Assembly: GCA_946902875.1 (NCBI GenBank)
Contig: OX336344.1
Coordinates: 22,341,791 to 22,405,790 of the forward strand
DNA length: 64,000 bases
Direction: 5' to 3'
Source: Nematopogon swammerdamellus
Lineage: Eukaryota > Arthropoda > Insecta > Lepidoptera > Adelidae
In this document: positions 1 to 10,085 of the stretch, piece by piece
How the letters are laid out: every line of letters starts with the position of its first letter
Position numbering within the stretch: the first letter of the stretch is position 1
Program-made: the position numbers and the translations under genes
Notes under the pieces: generated by a model
Seen by the model: only the letters and a program-made list of their open reading frames with translations
What the model was told of the DNA's origin: nothing
The model's database searches: none

Positions 1-344
1 AGCAACGCTGAGCGCGGTCAGTACTTTGATGGGTGACCAATCGACTGTTGGAGACTGACCGTGGTTCGGATTTCCACGTTAAGCTGTATGTCCCTTCCCT
101 TCTTACCTTACTAGGTGGTAGTGTTTATCCCGGCCGGGTTGATATCACCGCCTTGAGCGAAACGTCGGTCGAAACGGCTATGTAAATAAATAGAATAAAT
201 AGTTCGTGTTTTCCGTCCAGTTCAGTGTAGCCGACATGAAATGAAGGGAAGCACTGACATGGCACCTAGTTCACCCGGTGTTATGGGCTGACATCACGGA
301 TGTTGTAGGTGGTGTAGCCAACCGTGTTAGTTTCCATAAAAAAA
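1..344 (+). mobile_element. S1 SINE, 5'-truncated by window edge
   Basis: Begins inside the head with a 5S-rRNA-like stretch (GCGGTCAGTACTT at about 14-26, then gatgggtgacc), continues through the S1 body (ccttactaggtggtag, aacgtcggtcgaaacggc, cagttcagtgtagcc, gggaagcactgaca) and ends in cagtttccat-like sequence plus poly-A. At least fifteen other copies in the window share this body. Non-autonomous retroposon; no coding potential. Confidence 0.8.
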
Positions 345-483
345 TTACATTAAATAAAATAAAAAATGCTAAAACACAAGACATAATGTAATGCCGGTAC
401 TTACGTTTAAGACATGTATAAACAGAAACTCCACGCATAAGTGTTAATACAGAATCCTTATTATTATGCACACCCTTACCATG

Positions 484-548
484 TGGGGCCGGTGCTTAAC
501 AATAATAGTCCCAATGCATCTCTCCCCGTGCATGTCGTAAAAGCCGAC
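484..548 (+). repeat. Q repeat head fragment
   Basis: Matches the start of the Q family (gtggggccggtgctt, then ctctccccgtgcatgtcgta and gactaaggga). The long copy at 6101-6440 shows the rest of the family. It directly abuts the LA LINE end that follows. Confidence 0.65.
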
Positions 549-552
549 TAAG

Positions 553-853
553 GGATTTTTTTTATGTAAACCAGCATGGGTGGCTGTGCCGAGGGACCAA
601 TGGTGCAGTCGACAGAGCCAAAATCACCTCTCCTCGCGAAACCACGCTCAGTTAGGTGCCGTGTCAGCAGATTTGCGGACTGTTGCTAGGCTGTCTAGCC
701 CGTTAATACGACGCTTGAAGACACCCAGGTTAAAGGATTCAGGATATACACTCGCCGGAAGACAGTTCTACACTCTAGCGGTGCGACAAAGAAACGATTT
801 AGAAAACCGATGGGTTCTCAAAAGCCCAATGTCAACAACAAAAGGGTGCTGAG
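553..853 (-). pseudogene. LA LINE (CR1/Jockey-like) ORF2 C-terminus and 3' tail
   Basis: Read on the minus strand the segment encodes a broken version of the C-terminal stretch of the 44.4-kb LINE: LLRTHRFSKSFLCRTA, then after an in-frame stop LGVFKRRIN and LDSLATVRKSA. It ends in 'cagccacccatgctggttta' followed by cataaaaaaa. The poly-A lies at the low-coordinate end, as expected for a minus-strand LINE 3' end. At least two in-frame stops make it dead. Its tail is similar to that of S2 SINEs. Confidence 0.75.
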
Positions 854-932
854 TCTTTTTCTGCGACGAGTCATGCGGAGATAGGACGGGTGGCAGGGAA
901 TAAGGGATGCTAGTTCCGCAGAGCAGGGATAA

Positions 933-1012
933 GGACAAGATGCCGTTCTAAAGGGCTACAGGCTAACAAGTACTTTGTAATAGGCTTCCGTATGGATGCG
1001 GAACCCTAAAAA
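933..1012 (+). repeat. Q and D repeat scraps
   Basis: 933-970 (ataaggacaagatgccgtt, then ctaaaggg) matches an internal part of Q. 974-1012 (gtaataggcttccgta ... cggaaccctaaaaa) matches the 3' end of D. The intervening sequence is unassigned. Confidence 0.5.
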
Positions 1013-1091
1013 TCTTGGAAAATTACTTAGAATAAATCTAAGGGTAGACATTTGGGTATTTTTATAGAGCCCATCAACTGTCATAACATCA

Positions 1092-1165
1092 TTGACTACA
1101 TACACCACCTGCTGTACCCGTGATGTCAGCCTTGTTCCTGTCGGAATTAGGTGTCATGTCAGATC
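1092..1165 (-). mobile_element. Degenerate S1-like SINE tail
   Basis: The order of short blocks (ctacat, caccacct, gtgatgtcagcc, ttaggtgtcatgtcag) follows the reverse complement of the S1 3' end with many changes. An old copy or a sister subfamily; similar diverged tails occur at 14205-14285 and 25101-25175. Confidence 0.45.
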
Positions 1166-1434
1166 CTCGTGTAAGGGCTGGCTTGAACGATAGACAGAAC
1201 TGTCAGTCGACTGTTGGCCGACTGTCAGAGGAGCCGAACCACATATCACCGACGAAAATATTTTGTCGGCTAACCTATTATACAATTTCAGTGAAATGGT
1301 CTGACCAAAGATACTTGAAGCAGAGAAGATGTGCCATGAACGCCCCCTCATATCGGTACCGCTGTCGCCAGTTTTCGAAAGCACACAATCACAATTCATA
1401 CATACGAACGCACGACCACATTCGCACCAGCAAT

Positions 1435-1836
1435 TTTTAGGGTTCCGTATTCGGTACGGGACCCTATTACTAAGCCTACGCCGTCTGTCTGTCCGTCCGC
1501 CTGTCCGAGGGCTGTATCTCTTGAACCATAATAGGTAGCCCGTTGAAATTTTCACAGAATATGTGTTATTATGGCCGATATAACAAGAAATAATAAAAAT
1601 AAGAAAAATTAAAAAAATTACGGAGGTTCCCATAGAAGAAACTAAAAAGTGTATTTCCCGTGCATGTGTATGCGTCTACCAAAAATAATATGAAGCACTT
1701 TAAATAATCATGAATTTTAACTAATATGAAGCATTTCATAAACACGCCATAGATGGCGTGAGTGGCGCTGGCTATGACATGGCGATACGGAACCCTCGGT
1801 GCGCGAGTTCGACTCGCACTTGGCCGGTTGTGGCCA
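1435..1836 (-). repeat. D repeat, near full length
   Basis: Reverse complement of the D family. High-coordinate end 'actcgcacttggccggtt'; core with gtctgtctgtccgtccg, the 'gggctgtatctcttgaacc' block and the 'gaaattttcacagaatatgtg' block; low-coordinate end with ttaggg and ttccgta. Apparent reading frames here are shadows of the repeat. Non-coding, lepidopteran-type microsatellite-bearing element. Confidence 0.75.
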
Positions 1837-2135
1837 ATGCAAAGCGTTGCATCCACGTGCGCTCACGCACACATCTATAGCTGATATGGGCAAATCTCAC
1901 CATATTACGGTGTCGCGGAAAAGCCTCCTTCGCATATCTACTCTCTTTCCAAAATCTTTCGGTCTGACTAACACAGTGATCCCGCAGCCCATGCGAACAG
2001 CGCACCTGCAGTTATGACCACAAGCCCAGTCACCTGCCTCGTTGCAAGTCTAATTAGTTACATCTAGTTTACCTTATTGCCTCCGCTGTTACGTAAACAT
2101 AGTAAAATTGCTAGTTTACGCTCCGGTAGATAAGT
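1837..2135. other. Unassigned stretch
   Basis: No gene, RNA or repeat recognised. Short frames on both strands have no recognisable motif. Confidence 0.4.
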
Positions 2136-2245
2136 TTTTTATGGAACCTGACACGGTTGGCTACATCACCTACAACATCGGTGATGTCAGCCCATAACAC
2201 AGGGTGAACTAGGTGCCATGTCAGTGCTTCCCTTAATTTCACACC
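2136..2245 (-). mobile_element. S1 SINE, 3' end only
   Basis: Reads ttttttatggaacctgacac, then ggttggctacatcacc and gatgtcagcccataacac: the reverse complement of the S1 tail. Truncated after about 110 bp, as expected for incomplete reverse transcription. Confidence 0.75.
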
Positions 2246-2592
2246 ATAAGTGCTGTGCTTTAATAAGAGCAAGACATTTTCAGATACTTGGGGGTTGGCA
2301 CAGAAAGCGTTTTCTGTTTAAAACATGCGACCTTAGTGTACCTATGTGTATCTTTGAAACTGTGCATTTAAAAAAAATATTATTTTTCTTATAACGAGCC
2401 CTTTCCAAAATAATTCCCGTTGGCCAGACTAGTCTGACCATCAATCTGACCACTGGGAAAAACCCACATGCTGATGCACTCAAAAAAATTACATAAAATT
2501 TGTCCACCAAAATTTAAATTCGTTTATTTAATTAAGCTATATTAAGTCCGTGATCGACATACCATTGTGTTTAGTGTTAGCTGTTTCAATAT
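2246..2592. other. AT-rich unassigned stretch
   Basis: No gene or repeat recognised. A 76-codon minus-strand frame has no motif and no coding-like composition. Confidence 0.4.
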
Positions 2593-2917
2593 CCGTACCT
2601 TGTGGGGCCGGTACTTTAAAAGAATACCCCCACTGCATCTCTCCCCGTGTATGTCGTAAAAGGCGACTAAGGGATATGACTCCGATCTTATATTACTAGG
2701 TGGTAGGGTTTAACCCGCCCGGGCTGATACCACCGCACTGAATGAAAGGTCGGTCGTAAAGGCTATGTAAATAGTTTGTGTTTTCCGTTCAGTTCAGTGT
2801 AGCCGGCACGACCGAAGGGAAGCACTGACGTGGCACCAAGTTCACCCGGTGTTATGGACTGATATCACGGATGTTGTAGGTGATGTCGCCAACCGTGCCA
2901 GTTTCCATAAAAAAAAA
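2593..2917 (+). mobile_element. Chimeric SINE: Q head joined to S1 body
   Basis: 2598-2692 is the Q start (gtggggccggtactttaaaa ... ggcgactaagggatatgac). It runs without a break at about 2692 (tatattactaggtggtag) into the S1 body and ends with tttccataaaaaaa. The same Q-to-S1 junction occurs at 57104/57105 (minus) and, with a slightly different join, near 61808 (plus). Three copies with one architecture argue for a distributed chimeric family. Confidence 0.75.
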
Positions 2918-3269
2918 TCTAATGTAGGTGTTTTTGTAAATATTTGCTCCTTGAATAAATAATCTTTGCTTTATACCACCTCTCAAATTAGTTTCCCCAT
3001 TTATTTTGTGCTTACAAAGTATCGTATTGTGAACATAATATTCTTTTCCGACTGATATTTTTGTATGGAGTTCTTGCGCGCGGCAGCGAAAGGAAAAAGT
3101 GCGTTTTTCCTACGAGCAGCGCGGCCCAGCAACAGATGTTACGCCTTCTCACTAACGATCTGCCTCGGGAGGAACGATTCTCATTATTTTTAACGCTAAG
3201 AGCGTAAAATAGGATTATTGTAATATAAATATAAATTAAATTCTTAGATACTGTGTCACAAATAAAACG
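2918..3269. other. Unassigned stretch
   Basis: Mostly AT-rich, with a GC-richer patch around 3072-3175 (cgcgcggcagcg). No gene or known repeat recognised. Confidence 0.4.
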
Positions 3270-3512
3270 TGAATTAAGCGGGCCGATCTCAGGGCCTTAG
3301 GTTCGAATCCGACCGATATGTACCTACCAATAAGTTTTTTTTTACTGAAAAATTACGTGAATACCTTCTGCTCCATTGTTCGGAACCGGTGTAAAACTGT
3401 CCCTTCCCTTGTACCTTACTAGGTGCGTGTATTCGATGTAAAATATTTGTCATACCTGTGCACGGTTCATATAGACAATAAACGAATGAAATGAAATGAA
3501 ATACTACCATCA
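3270..3512 (+). mobile_element. S2-type SINE with a different 3' tail
   Basis: The B-box-like ggttcgaatccgaccg and the following 'attacgtgaata' and 'gttcggaaccggtgtaaaac' blocks are S2. After 'ccttactaggtg' the sequence leaves S2 and ends in caataaacgaatgaaatgaa, a pentamer-type (gaaat)n tail unlike the usual S2 tail. Probably a recombinant S2 subfamily or a template switch onto another LINE tail. Confidence 0.55.
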
Positions 3513-4044
3513 CAATGGAAACGGAGAATTCGTCCAACGATTTTGTTTCTTCAATAAAATCATATTTTAATTAGTAGGTATAATGAAAAATTTACCACAC
3601 CATTTGAAACTTAGTGACGAAAATTTTTGAGAAACTAGTGAATTTTTTTTACAATTTGTTGTTTATTGTTTATTGATCATTCATATGGCAGTAAGGTTTC
3701 ACTCTGCACTGAACTTGTCACTATTTGTTCTATCCGGTTCGATTACACCAACGAAGAAGAACCGGCAAGAAACTTTGCCAGGTATTTTTTTTTTTTCACA
3801 CATTTTAATACAAGTATTTTTGTGACTAGCCACATAATAACACCGCTTACAGTCTACTGAAAACACTGCATGAGAGCAAGATTAACAATTTTACTGAGAG
3901 TTCTGACTACTTTTAATAATAATAATTACATTTAATGAATGAAGAAAAAACACATAACAGTAATACAAAATACAACTATACACTAATACACTAAAACTAA
4001 AACTAATCTAAAATTAATATTATTCAGAAAACCTACAAAAAATA
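3513..4044. other. AT-rich unassigned stretch
   Basis: Long A/T runs and no coding signal. Nothing recognised. Confidence 0.4.
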
Positions 4045-4235
4045 AATTTCTAAAAAGTCCGCCGTAGCCAACGCGTTACCCCTCTGAATTTCAAAGGCTT
4101 TGGAACGGTTACGGCGGTCGCCAGCCCTCTCCGCGAGAAGCTTACCCAGCTTCTCCGTGAAAACCTTGGTTTCAGACGACCATGGTCCCAAAGTCTCCAC
4201 GGCGAAAGGTTGAAACTCAATAAATAATTCGTCAT
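4045..4235 (-). pseudogene. LJ retroelement-type C-terminal coding remnant
   Basis: On the minus strand one frame reads FQPFAVETLGPWSSETKVF, then LGKLLAERAGDRR and AFEIQRGNALATADF. The 'FAVETLGPW ... IQRGNA' pattern recurs at 11906-12010, 21186-21620, 25715-25830 and 54661-54910, so it belongs to a dispersed family. I remember this pattern from hypothetical proteins associated with retroelements in invertebrates but cannot place it in a named clade. This is the most intact copy; no upstream domain remains. Confidence 0.6.
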
Positions 4236-4725
4236 AAAAAAATACATTTAATCAGTTATTTTGATTTTATATTAATTAATACTAACGTTGTCCATTACAA
4301 AGCTTATTAAATGTTTTGTTCATTAAAATTTTAACTGAAACGGTAAAATATTAAAATTACTAGTGACTTCTATTTCCGTCTAGAAATAGAATAAGGTTTC
4401 AGACGCCATAAGTAGCCTGTTCTTCTGAATGAAAAAAAAAAAACTCGACTAAATTGTGCTCGGGGACTTGGGCACTTTATCCGTGTTTTGTTTCTGTAAT
4501 TGCAGGCAAGTGTTGCAGGCCAGCTCACAGTGTTCTGTAATTAGTTGGATTAACATTTTTCTAATTTTTTGAAGAAATTGTTTATTTTGTTCGAACTGAT
4601 GTTTATCGTGTTGGTGAACACTTTTAATATTGTCATATTTCTGGATAAAAACCTTTCACTTTTGTATGAAATGGTACATAGAAGATAATTTAAATCATAA
4701 AACATACCTAACTGTATTATGTATA
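4236..4725. other. AT-rich unassigned stretch
   Basis: No gene, RNA or repeat recognised. Confidence 0.4.
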
Positions 4726-5007
4726 TTTTTTATGGAAGCTGACACGGGTGGCTATATCACCTACAACATCCGTGATGTCCCATAACACCGTGTTAACTAG
4801 GTGCCATGTCAGTGCTTCCCTTCGGTCGTGTCGGCAACACTGAACTGGACGGAAAACACGAACTATTTACATAGCCGTTTCGACCGACGACGTTTCGCTC
4901 AGTGCGGTGGTACCAACCCGGGCGTGATAAACCCTACCACCTAGTAAGGTAAGTAGGGAAGGGACCTACAGTTTTACGTGGAATCCGAACCACGGTCAGC
5001 CTCCAAG
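4726..5007 (-). mobile_element. S1 SINE, most of body
   Basis: Starts with tttttatggaagctgacac and extends through the body to 'gaatccgaaccacggtcagc'. The tRNA/5S head is missing, so this is a 5'-truncated copy in minus orientation. Confidence 0.8.
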
Positions 5008-5259
5008 TATAGCAGAAGTAGAGATAGTGATAGTGATAGAGGTATAAACACTGTATAGTCTGACAGGCAGCTAGGCTAGGACATCCATTATGTCGCCAAC
5101 GACGACATTGGTGGACTCGGGAGAGGGCAGACTGCGTGGATCGACAAATTGCGGTGGTTGTGTCTTGCATGCATACATTCATGAGAGCGTGGTGGGCCAC
5201 GGAGCACGGAGGCGAACACCACACTGCTGCGTGCTTCGTACGCCAATACTTCCAAATCT
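5008..5259. other. Unassigned stretch
   Basis: A plus-strand open stretch starts at 5090 (MSPTTTLVDSGEGRLRG...) but runs into the S2 tail at 5260, so it is not a convincing gene. No domain recognised. Confidence 0.35.
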
Positions 5260-5386
5260 TACTGAGATTATGTCCAGGGAAGTCTCTGGTATGGCACCTA
5301 CCTTCTCGGAGGTGATATTAGCTGGTCGGAGCATGTGCTTTGGCCCCTCCGACTCAGCCACTCATACTGGATTACATAAAAAAAAT
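5260..5386 (+). mobile_element. S2 SINE, 3' end only
   Basis: Contains cagggaagtctctggtatgg, 'ttctcggaggtgatattagc', 'tttggcccctccgactcagc' and gattacataaaaaaaa, the last 125 bp of S2. 5'-truncated. Confidence 0.8.
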
Positions 5387-5497
5387 GTGGAAATTTCTTT
5401 ATTTATTGCTTTATTTATTTATTATATTTATTTATTATATGTATAGATGTTTTGATAATAAACGAATTTTAATTAAAATAAGAAGCATTTATTTTCA

Positions 5498-5731
5498 TCC
5501 TTCCTTCCTTACCTATAATAAAATCCAACGTCTGCTTTCTGTCTGAGTGTCTGAGTGTCTGTCTGTCCGCTTATAACTCGAGAACCACTGAACCGATTTT
5601 AATAAAACAAAATTCTACCGATAGCTTGATTCTTCCCATCAACTATAGGCTACTTACTATCACGCTAAATGGCTTATGAGGTTAGCAGTGAAGTGAAATA
5701 CGAGAGCGGGCGGAGCCGCGGGCACAGCTTG
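5498..5731 (+). mobile_element. E Helitron-like element, plus copy
   Basis: Starts A|TC (tccttccttccttacctat) and ends gccgcgggcacagCTTG|T. The 3' GC hairpin followed by CTRR, with host A and T flanking, is the Helitron signature. Internal marks are cgtctgctttctgtctgag, 'actcgagaaccactgaaccg' and 'ggcttatgaggttagcagtg'. Non-autonomous, about 230 bp; four other copies occur. Forms an inverted pair with 5831-6072. Confidence 0.75.
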
Positions 5732-5830
5732 TAAAATATAAAATAGTAATACTAATAACTAAATAATTAAAAACCTACCTAACAAACATTCTAATTTAAC
5801 ATTAAAATTTTAATTTGAATGTATGACATA

Positions 5831-6072
5831 CTAGCTGTGCCCGCGGCTCCGCCCGCTCTCATATTTGACTTCTCTGCTAACCTCATAAGCCATTTAACGT
5901 GATTTAACGAGATAGTAAGTAGCCTATAGTTGATGGGAAGAATCAAGCTAACCGTAGAATTTTGTTTTATTAAAATCGGTTCAGTGGTTCTCGAGTTATA
6001 AGCGGACAGACAGACACTCAGACACTCAGACAGAAAGCAGACGTTGGATTTTATTATAGGTATATATAAGGA
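5831..6072 (-). mobile_element. E Helitron-like element, minus copy
   Basis: Reverse complement of the element at 5498-5731: CTAG end at 5831-5834 (plus-strand ctagctgtgcccgcggctcc) and TC end at 6071-6072. About 100 bp of AT-rich sequence separates the two copies, so the locus could form a long cruciform. Confidence 0.75.
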
Positions 6073-6097
6073 TAAAATACCGTACAGTACCGTATAG

Positions 6098-6440
6098 TAC
6101 CGTGTGGGGCCGGTACTTAATAAAAAGAATAGCCTCACTGCATCTCTCCCCGTGCATGTCGTAAGAGGCGACTAAGGGATAAGGACAAGACGCCGTGCTA
6201 AAGGGCGACAGGCTCGCCACCTCTCACCTTGGCGCGGTACTTCCACCGAGTCATGCAGCAGGTGGGTTTTCGTGCCTTACTTGCTGCTTGATCGATTGAA
6301 TCTTGTTCGAATAATTTGCGAAACGTGGTGGTCGGTGTTGTGCTGTAATTGACCAGAGCTCTTGCAGCACAACACCGATTACTCTGCTTACCCCGATTGT
6401 CGGGATTTAGCGTGTGTGATATGTATGTATGTACATATAA
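6098..6440 (+). repeat. Q repeat, longest copy
   Basis: Blocks in order are gtggggccggtactt, 'ctctccccgtgcatgtcgta', 'gggataaggacaagacgccg', 'cgccacctctcacc', 'cttactgctgc'-like sequence, 'cagcacaacaccgattactc', 'ccccgattgtcgggat' and a (tatg)n-like tail. The tail suggests a non-LTR retroposon. Its head is also found on S1 bodies. Confidence 0.7.
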
Positions 6441-6640
6441 AATAACCAAATTAAAATAATTACCCTATGATAAAATAAATTTAACTAAATTAACATAATT
6501 AAACTTTGTTTATATTTTACTTGCCTACTGAACTGACTTATTTATTTATTCCTTCGTTCGTTCGCTCGTTTATTTATTTATTACAAGACAGACAACCTAA
6601 TTACAAAAAGATAGAACATATTAAGTTATGCATACATTGA
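6441..6640. other. AT-rich flank of the hAT element
   Basis: Simple tttatttatt and cgttcgttcgctcg runs; no gene. Confidence 0.5.
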
Positions 6641-6839
6641 TGTGTGGCCAGTGGCGGCTGGCCCTTAAGTGCACTCGTGCGCCGCACTACCACAAAACAG
6701 CGCCTTCACCCGAAAGAAATAAACAAATTAAAATATTAAACATTTCCATGAATATCACCGATCGAAGTAAAAATATCAAACTGAATTCGTTCCTATTTCC
6801 TAGACAACAAGGCACGATTTTGCTGTACGTAATACGTAC

Positions 6840-7930
6840 TACATACTACGCATCGCCGCGCCGCCGAGCTCGCCGCCGCCGCCGAGTGCATTAGAAAACA
6901 CCGCGAACGTCTCTTGTATTGATACTATGAGAAAATGTCTAACGCCGCTGCCCCGCCGCGTGAAACAAAACACTCTTCATACGATTATGTGTGGAACAAG
7001 GTTGCGTTCTGCGTGTGACACACGACGGAAAAAGAAGGACAGTATATTGTGGATAGACGCGCGTGCGACACGTCGCGACCGAGCCAGCCGACGATGAGCC
7101 GAAGTAAGCCGAGATCGTGAACCCGACCGCGGGCACGTGCGGCCGGGAGCGCGCGGGCGCGGCGGGGGCGATCCAAACTCTGGGTCGAAGATACACACAA
7201 GCGCTAAGTACCTACATGTATGTATAATGCGCGGGGCGGATCTCGGCGTGTCGCCTCCGCAGCGGTTCGTCAGTGTTCTCCCTCGCACCCGCACCGTGCT
7301 TGTATAGTGTATTCGCGTGGCGGGTCGCCCGCTGCGGCGACGACACGCCGAGATCCGTCCCGCGCACTATACGCTGTTGCACGACTCGACAGGCAAGTCC
7401 ATTTTTGGAATATGGGTTGTTTCTTATATATAACAGATCGAGTTTGCAATTGAATATTTGAATTATTCGAATATCGATTTGATACATATTCGAATGGTAA
7501 TTTATAAAATATTCGAATGTTACGACAAACATTAATGCGTTACGAAAATATTTCGCTATTTTAGTTGCTAGTTGCGTTGTTTGGCGCGCCGCGCCTCTCA
7601 GTTCGGGGCGAGACCCGTCGTCGCGTGACGCGTCGGTCGACCGACAATCGCCGCGCCGCTGCGCCGGGATGTTTTGCAAATCCGTTTTTTAGCAGTTTGA
7701 ACGACTTTTCGTCAGTTAACATGTACATTGTGAAGTTTTCTTCATTGCCCGGCGCGGCAAGGACAAGGACGCGACACCGACGCGACACAAACATTAATAT
7801 CAGTACCGCACGCTGTCTGGCCGGGCGGGCGCGGGCGACGCCTCGCGCGCGGGTGCGCGGGAGGCGCTGCTCGCTCGTGGCCACTGCGCGCGCAGTGAAG
7901 TGTCGCTTTGGTTCTTCGAGCAATTAGGAC
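6840..7930. other. CpG-rich cargo inside the hAT element
   Basis: Dense CG dinucleotides and (gcc)n runs. Overlapping frames exist on both strands, including antiparallel 120-codon frames at about 7561-7927, but they are Arg/Ala-rich, have no recognised domain and mirror one another, as expected from GC-rich non-coding DNA. Could derive from a host CpG island, promoter or 5' exon. Confidence 0.5.
7222..7372. repeat. 44-bp inverted repeat within hAT cargo
   Basis: Arm one at 7222-7265 and arm two at 7329-7372 are reverse complements apart from about five differences (shared core gcggatctcggcgtgtcg). The spacer is 63 bp. It could fold into a GC-rich hairpin of transcript or DNA. Confidence 0.75.
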
Positions 7931-8169
7931 GCTGGGTCATAGTAAAAGAAGACGAGTAAGATAACTGGAGGCCATTTTTAAAATAACTACCTACGCTGCG
8001 CCGAGCCTCCAGGGATGTCACAACTCAAAACACTAACACAATTGACAGGCAGTGAGCCCATCATGGTGGAAATGCTATTCTTTAAAATTATTATGTACAT
8101 TTATGTATTTTTTATTTATAGACCAAGAGCCAGCTCCCAAAATTTTACTCTAACAGAATATATGAGTTG

Positions 8170-8398
8170 TCATAGATTTTTTATATACTGGCGTTAAGGT
8201 ATATTTTCGAAAGCTGTATTTTCGATAGACAGTGAACGATGTTATTTTGATGTTTGAGCCCTTGACAACGATACCCCACTCAATAATCGGGTGCTTAGTT
8301 CTGGCGCTACGGTGGAACATACGTAAAAACAAACATACACACACATAAATTGCTAAAAAGATAACCCTTCATTTTTGCTTCGCGCAGTCGGGTAAAAA
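8170..8398 (-). repeat. H repeat within hAT element
   Basis: The minus strand begins acccgactgcgcgaagcaaa, matching the start of the H family seen at 28068, 28567 and 45536. It sits in the AT-rich middle of the hAT element and is either a nested insertion or older cargo. Confidence 0.5.
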
Positions 8399-9689
8399 TT
8401 TTTTTTAACTTTAACCTCCCAAAAATTAATGCAATGTCAAAATTCAACTTTAACTCACAATTTCTTTGGACAACCATTTCGTAGTCGCGGACGATGAAGA
8501 GCATTAATAAGTGGGCAAAACATTTATAACTATAAAAATTATAGAAAATATATTTAGAATTATAGATTAATATATTTATTAATCTTAATAAAAAAATTAT
8601 CAAATAAATAATTTTAAAATGTATTTATTAATTTTGTTTCATTATTACTTAATAACTTATATTTTTATTTTTGTTATTTTAATGAATTACTTAATAACTT
8701 GGTTGGTCGCTAGCAGTCATGAAACTGTCCGCGGTAGGAGCTGTGGCCATTTATAGAAGACAAAACCGCGCGAAATTGCGTTGTGCGTGGTATCTCTAAC
8801 AAGTCTGAACAAGTCGACAACCGCGGGCCCGCGCACGGCGCAGCCTTCGCGTGCGCCGCGCGGCCGCGCCCGATGCCGGGGTTCGCGAATGGTTTTTGCA
8901 GCTAGTACCTACCTATTTATCTAATTAATACTACAATTAAATACTAATAGGTACTTTGCTCTGACGTTACCGAGCCAGGTCTCAAGTCAATTCCTTCGCT
9001 TAGTACCTACTCGTATTAATAACTTACATAATTTAACTACATACTTTAATAATATTTTTTATGTTACTTACCTTTCGATGGGAGCAGGTAATGAGAATAA
9101 TGTTAACTCGCGATTCGAGCCTGATCTATTCATGCAGCCGCGTACACACTGCAGAAACGCGGAGCCATTATGTTAGTGCAATAAAATAAAATTCGAATAA
9201 TAATACTTTCTATCGGGAAGCGGCAGGCGGCAGGCAGCGGCCGTCACGTGGTGTGCGTCACCGAGCGCGGGGGCGGGGCGACCATCACTGACTACGCGCG
9301 AGAGACAGTGAGAATGCATGTAGTGGTTGTGTACAGACAGCGTGCGCAGGCGCGCGCTTGTGCGAGTGCGAAATCGGCGCGTTTGTATGAAGACGGCTAA
9401 CTTGTGTGGTTTAACTATGGCTGGGTGGGTACATAATTTTTGCAAATAAGTCAAGACCGCGGTATCCATTAGATTCTCGTTTGGGTATAGTACTAAGTAG
9501 CTAGCGCACACCCAGTCCCATAGGTCACCAGCCGCCACTGTGTGTGGCCATAATTTTGTCTCCCTGGTTAGACTATGTTTAGTGGTGATCAAACATGTGT
9601 GTGTAGTTTATATAGGGTTTCTTACCGCACCGTTTTCAGTGAGAACTTCTGACAAAAAAAATAAAATAAAAAAAAACCCTCCCTAGTAT

Positions 9690-10085
9690 CATATTTTTTT
9701 TTATGTAATCCGCTATGGTTGGCTGAGTCGGAGGGGCCAAAGCACATGCTCCGACCAGCCAATATCACATCCGAGAAGGTAGGTGCCATACCGGAGACTT
9801 CCCTGGATTGCTGGCTATACTGGAGTAGAGGAGAACACAACCGAGGCTGCTATGCGAGCATCTTACATCCAGTACGGTGGTACCAACCCAGTCGGCTACA
9901 ATTTGAGCCTACCACCTAGTAAGGGGCAAGGGAAGGGACCTACAGGTTTACACGCGCTTCCGAACGGTGAAGCAGCAGGTGTAGGTATGCACGTAAATTA
10001 TTTCGTCAGAAAAAAACTCATTCGAACCTCGGACCTCTCGCACGAGAAGCCGATGCCTAAACCACTCGGCCACCCGCCAATATAA
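9690..10085 (-). mobile_element. S2 SINE, full length
   Basis: Runs from tttttatgtaatccgct (tail) to the head whose minus strand reads ggcgggtggccgagtgg, 'cggcttctcgtgcgagaggt' and ggttcgaat. These are A- and B-box-like segments of a long-variable-arm (Ser/Leu-type) tRNA and would give internal RNA polymerase III promoters. Any protein frame here is a shadow. Confidence 0.85.

Larger units (their letters stand above)
6649..9540. mobile_element. Non-autonomous hAT-type DNA transposon, 2.9 kb
   Basis: The ends are exact inverted copies for 13 bp: CAGTGGCGGCTGG at 6649-6661 and its complement at 9528-9540. CAGTGGCGG-type ends with an 8-bp duplication are hAT hallmarks. No transposase motif is found, so it must have been mobilised in trans. 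The interior is strikingly CpG-rich at 6840-7930, 8740-8900 and 9120-9370, unlike the AT-rich surroundings, and contains a 44-bp inverted repeat and an H-family fragment. The cargo could be captured host sequence; unproven. Confidence 0.8.
6641..9548. repeat. 8-bp target site duplications of the hAT element
   Basis: TGTGTGGC at 6641-6648 and again at 9541-9548, directly abutting both ends of the 6649-9540 element. An 8-bp duplication is what hAT transposases produce. Confidence 0.85.

Noticed and set aside
1..60. Functional 5S rRNA gene
   Set aside because: Only the box-C-like region is present, followed directly by the S1 SINE body.
1120..1633. 106- and 159-codon frames on opposite strands
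   Set aside because: They lie in the D repeat and a diverged S1 tail.
7561..7927. Antiparallel 120-codon frames in the GC-rich hAT cargo
   Set aside because: Both strands are open because stop codons are rare in CpG-rich DNA; sequences are Arg/Ala-rich without domains.
9719..10085. Proteins such as 'MAESEGPKHMLRPANITSEKVGA'
   Set aside because: The same peptide recurs in every S2 SINE copy (for example 5179, 53920 and 57790) and is a translation of the repeat body.
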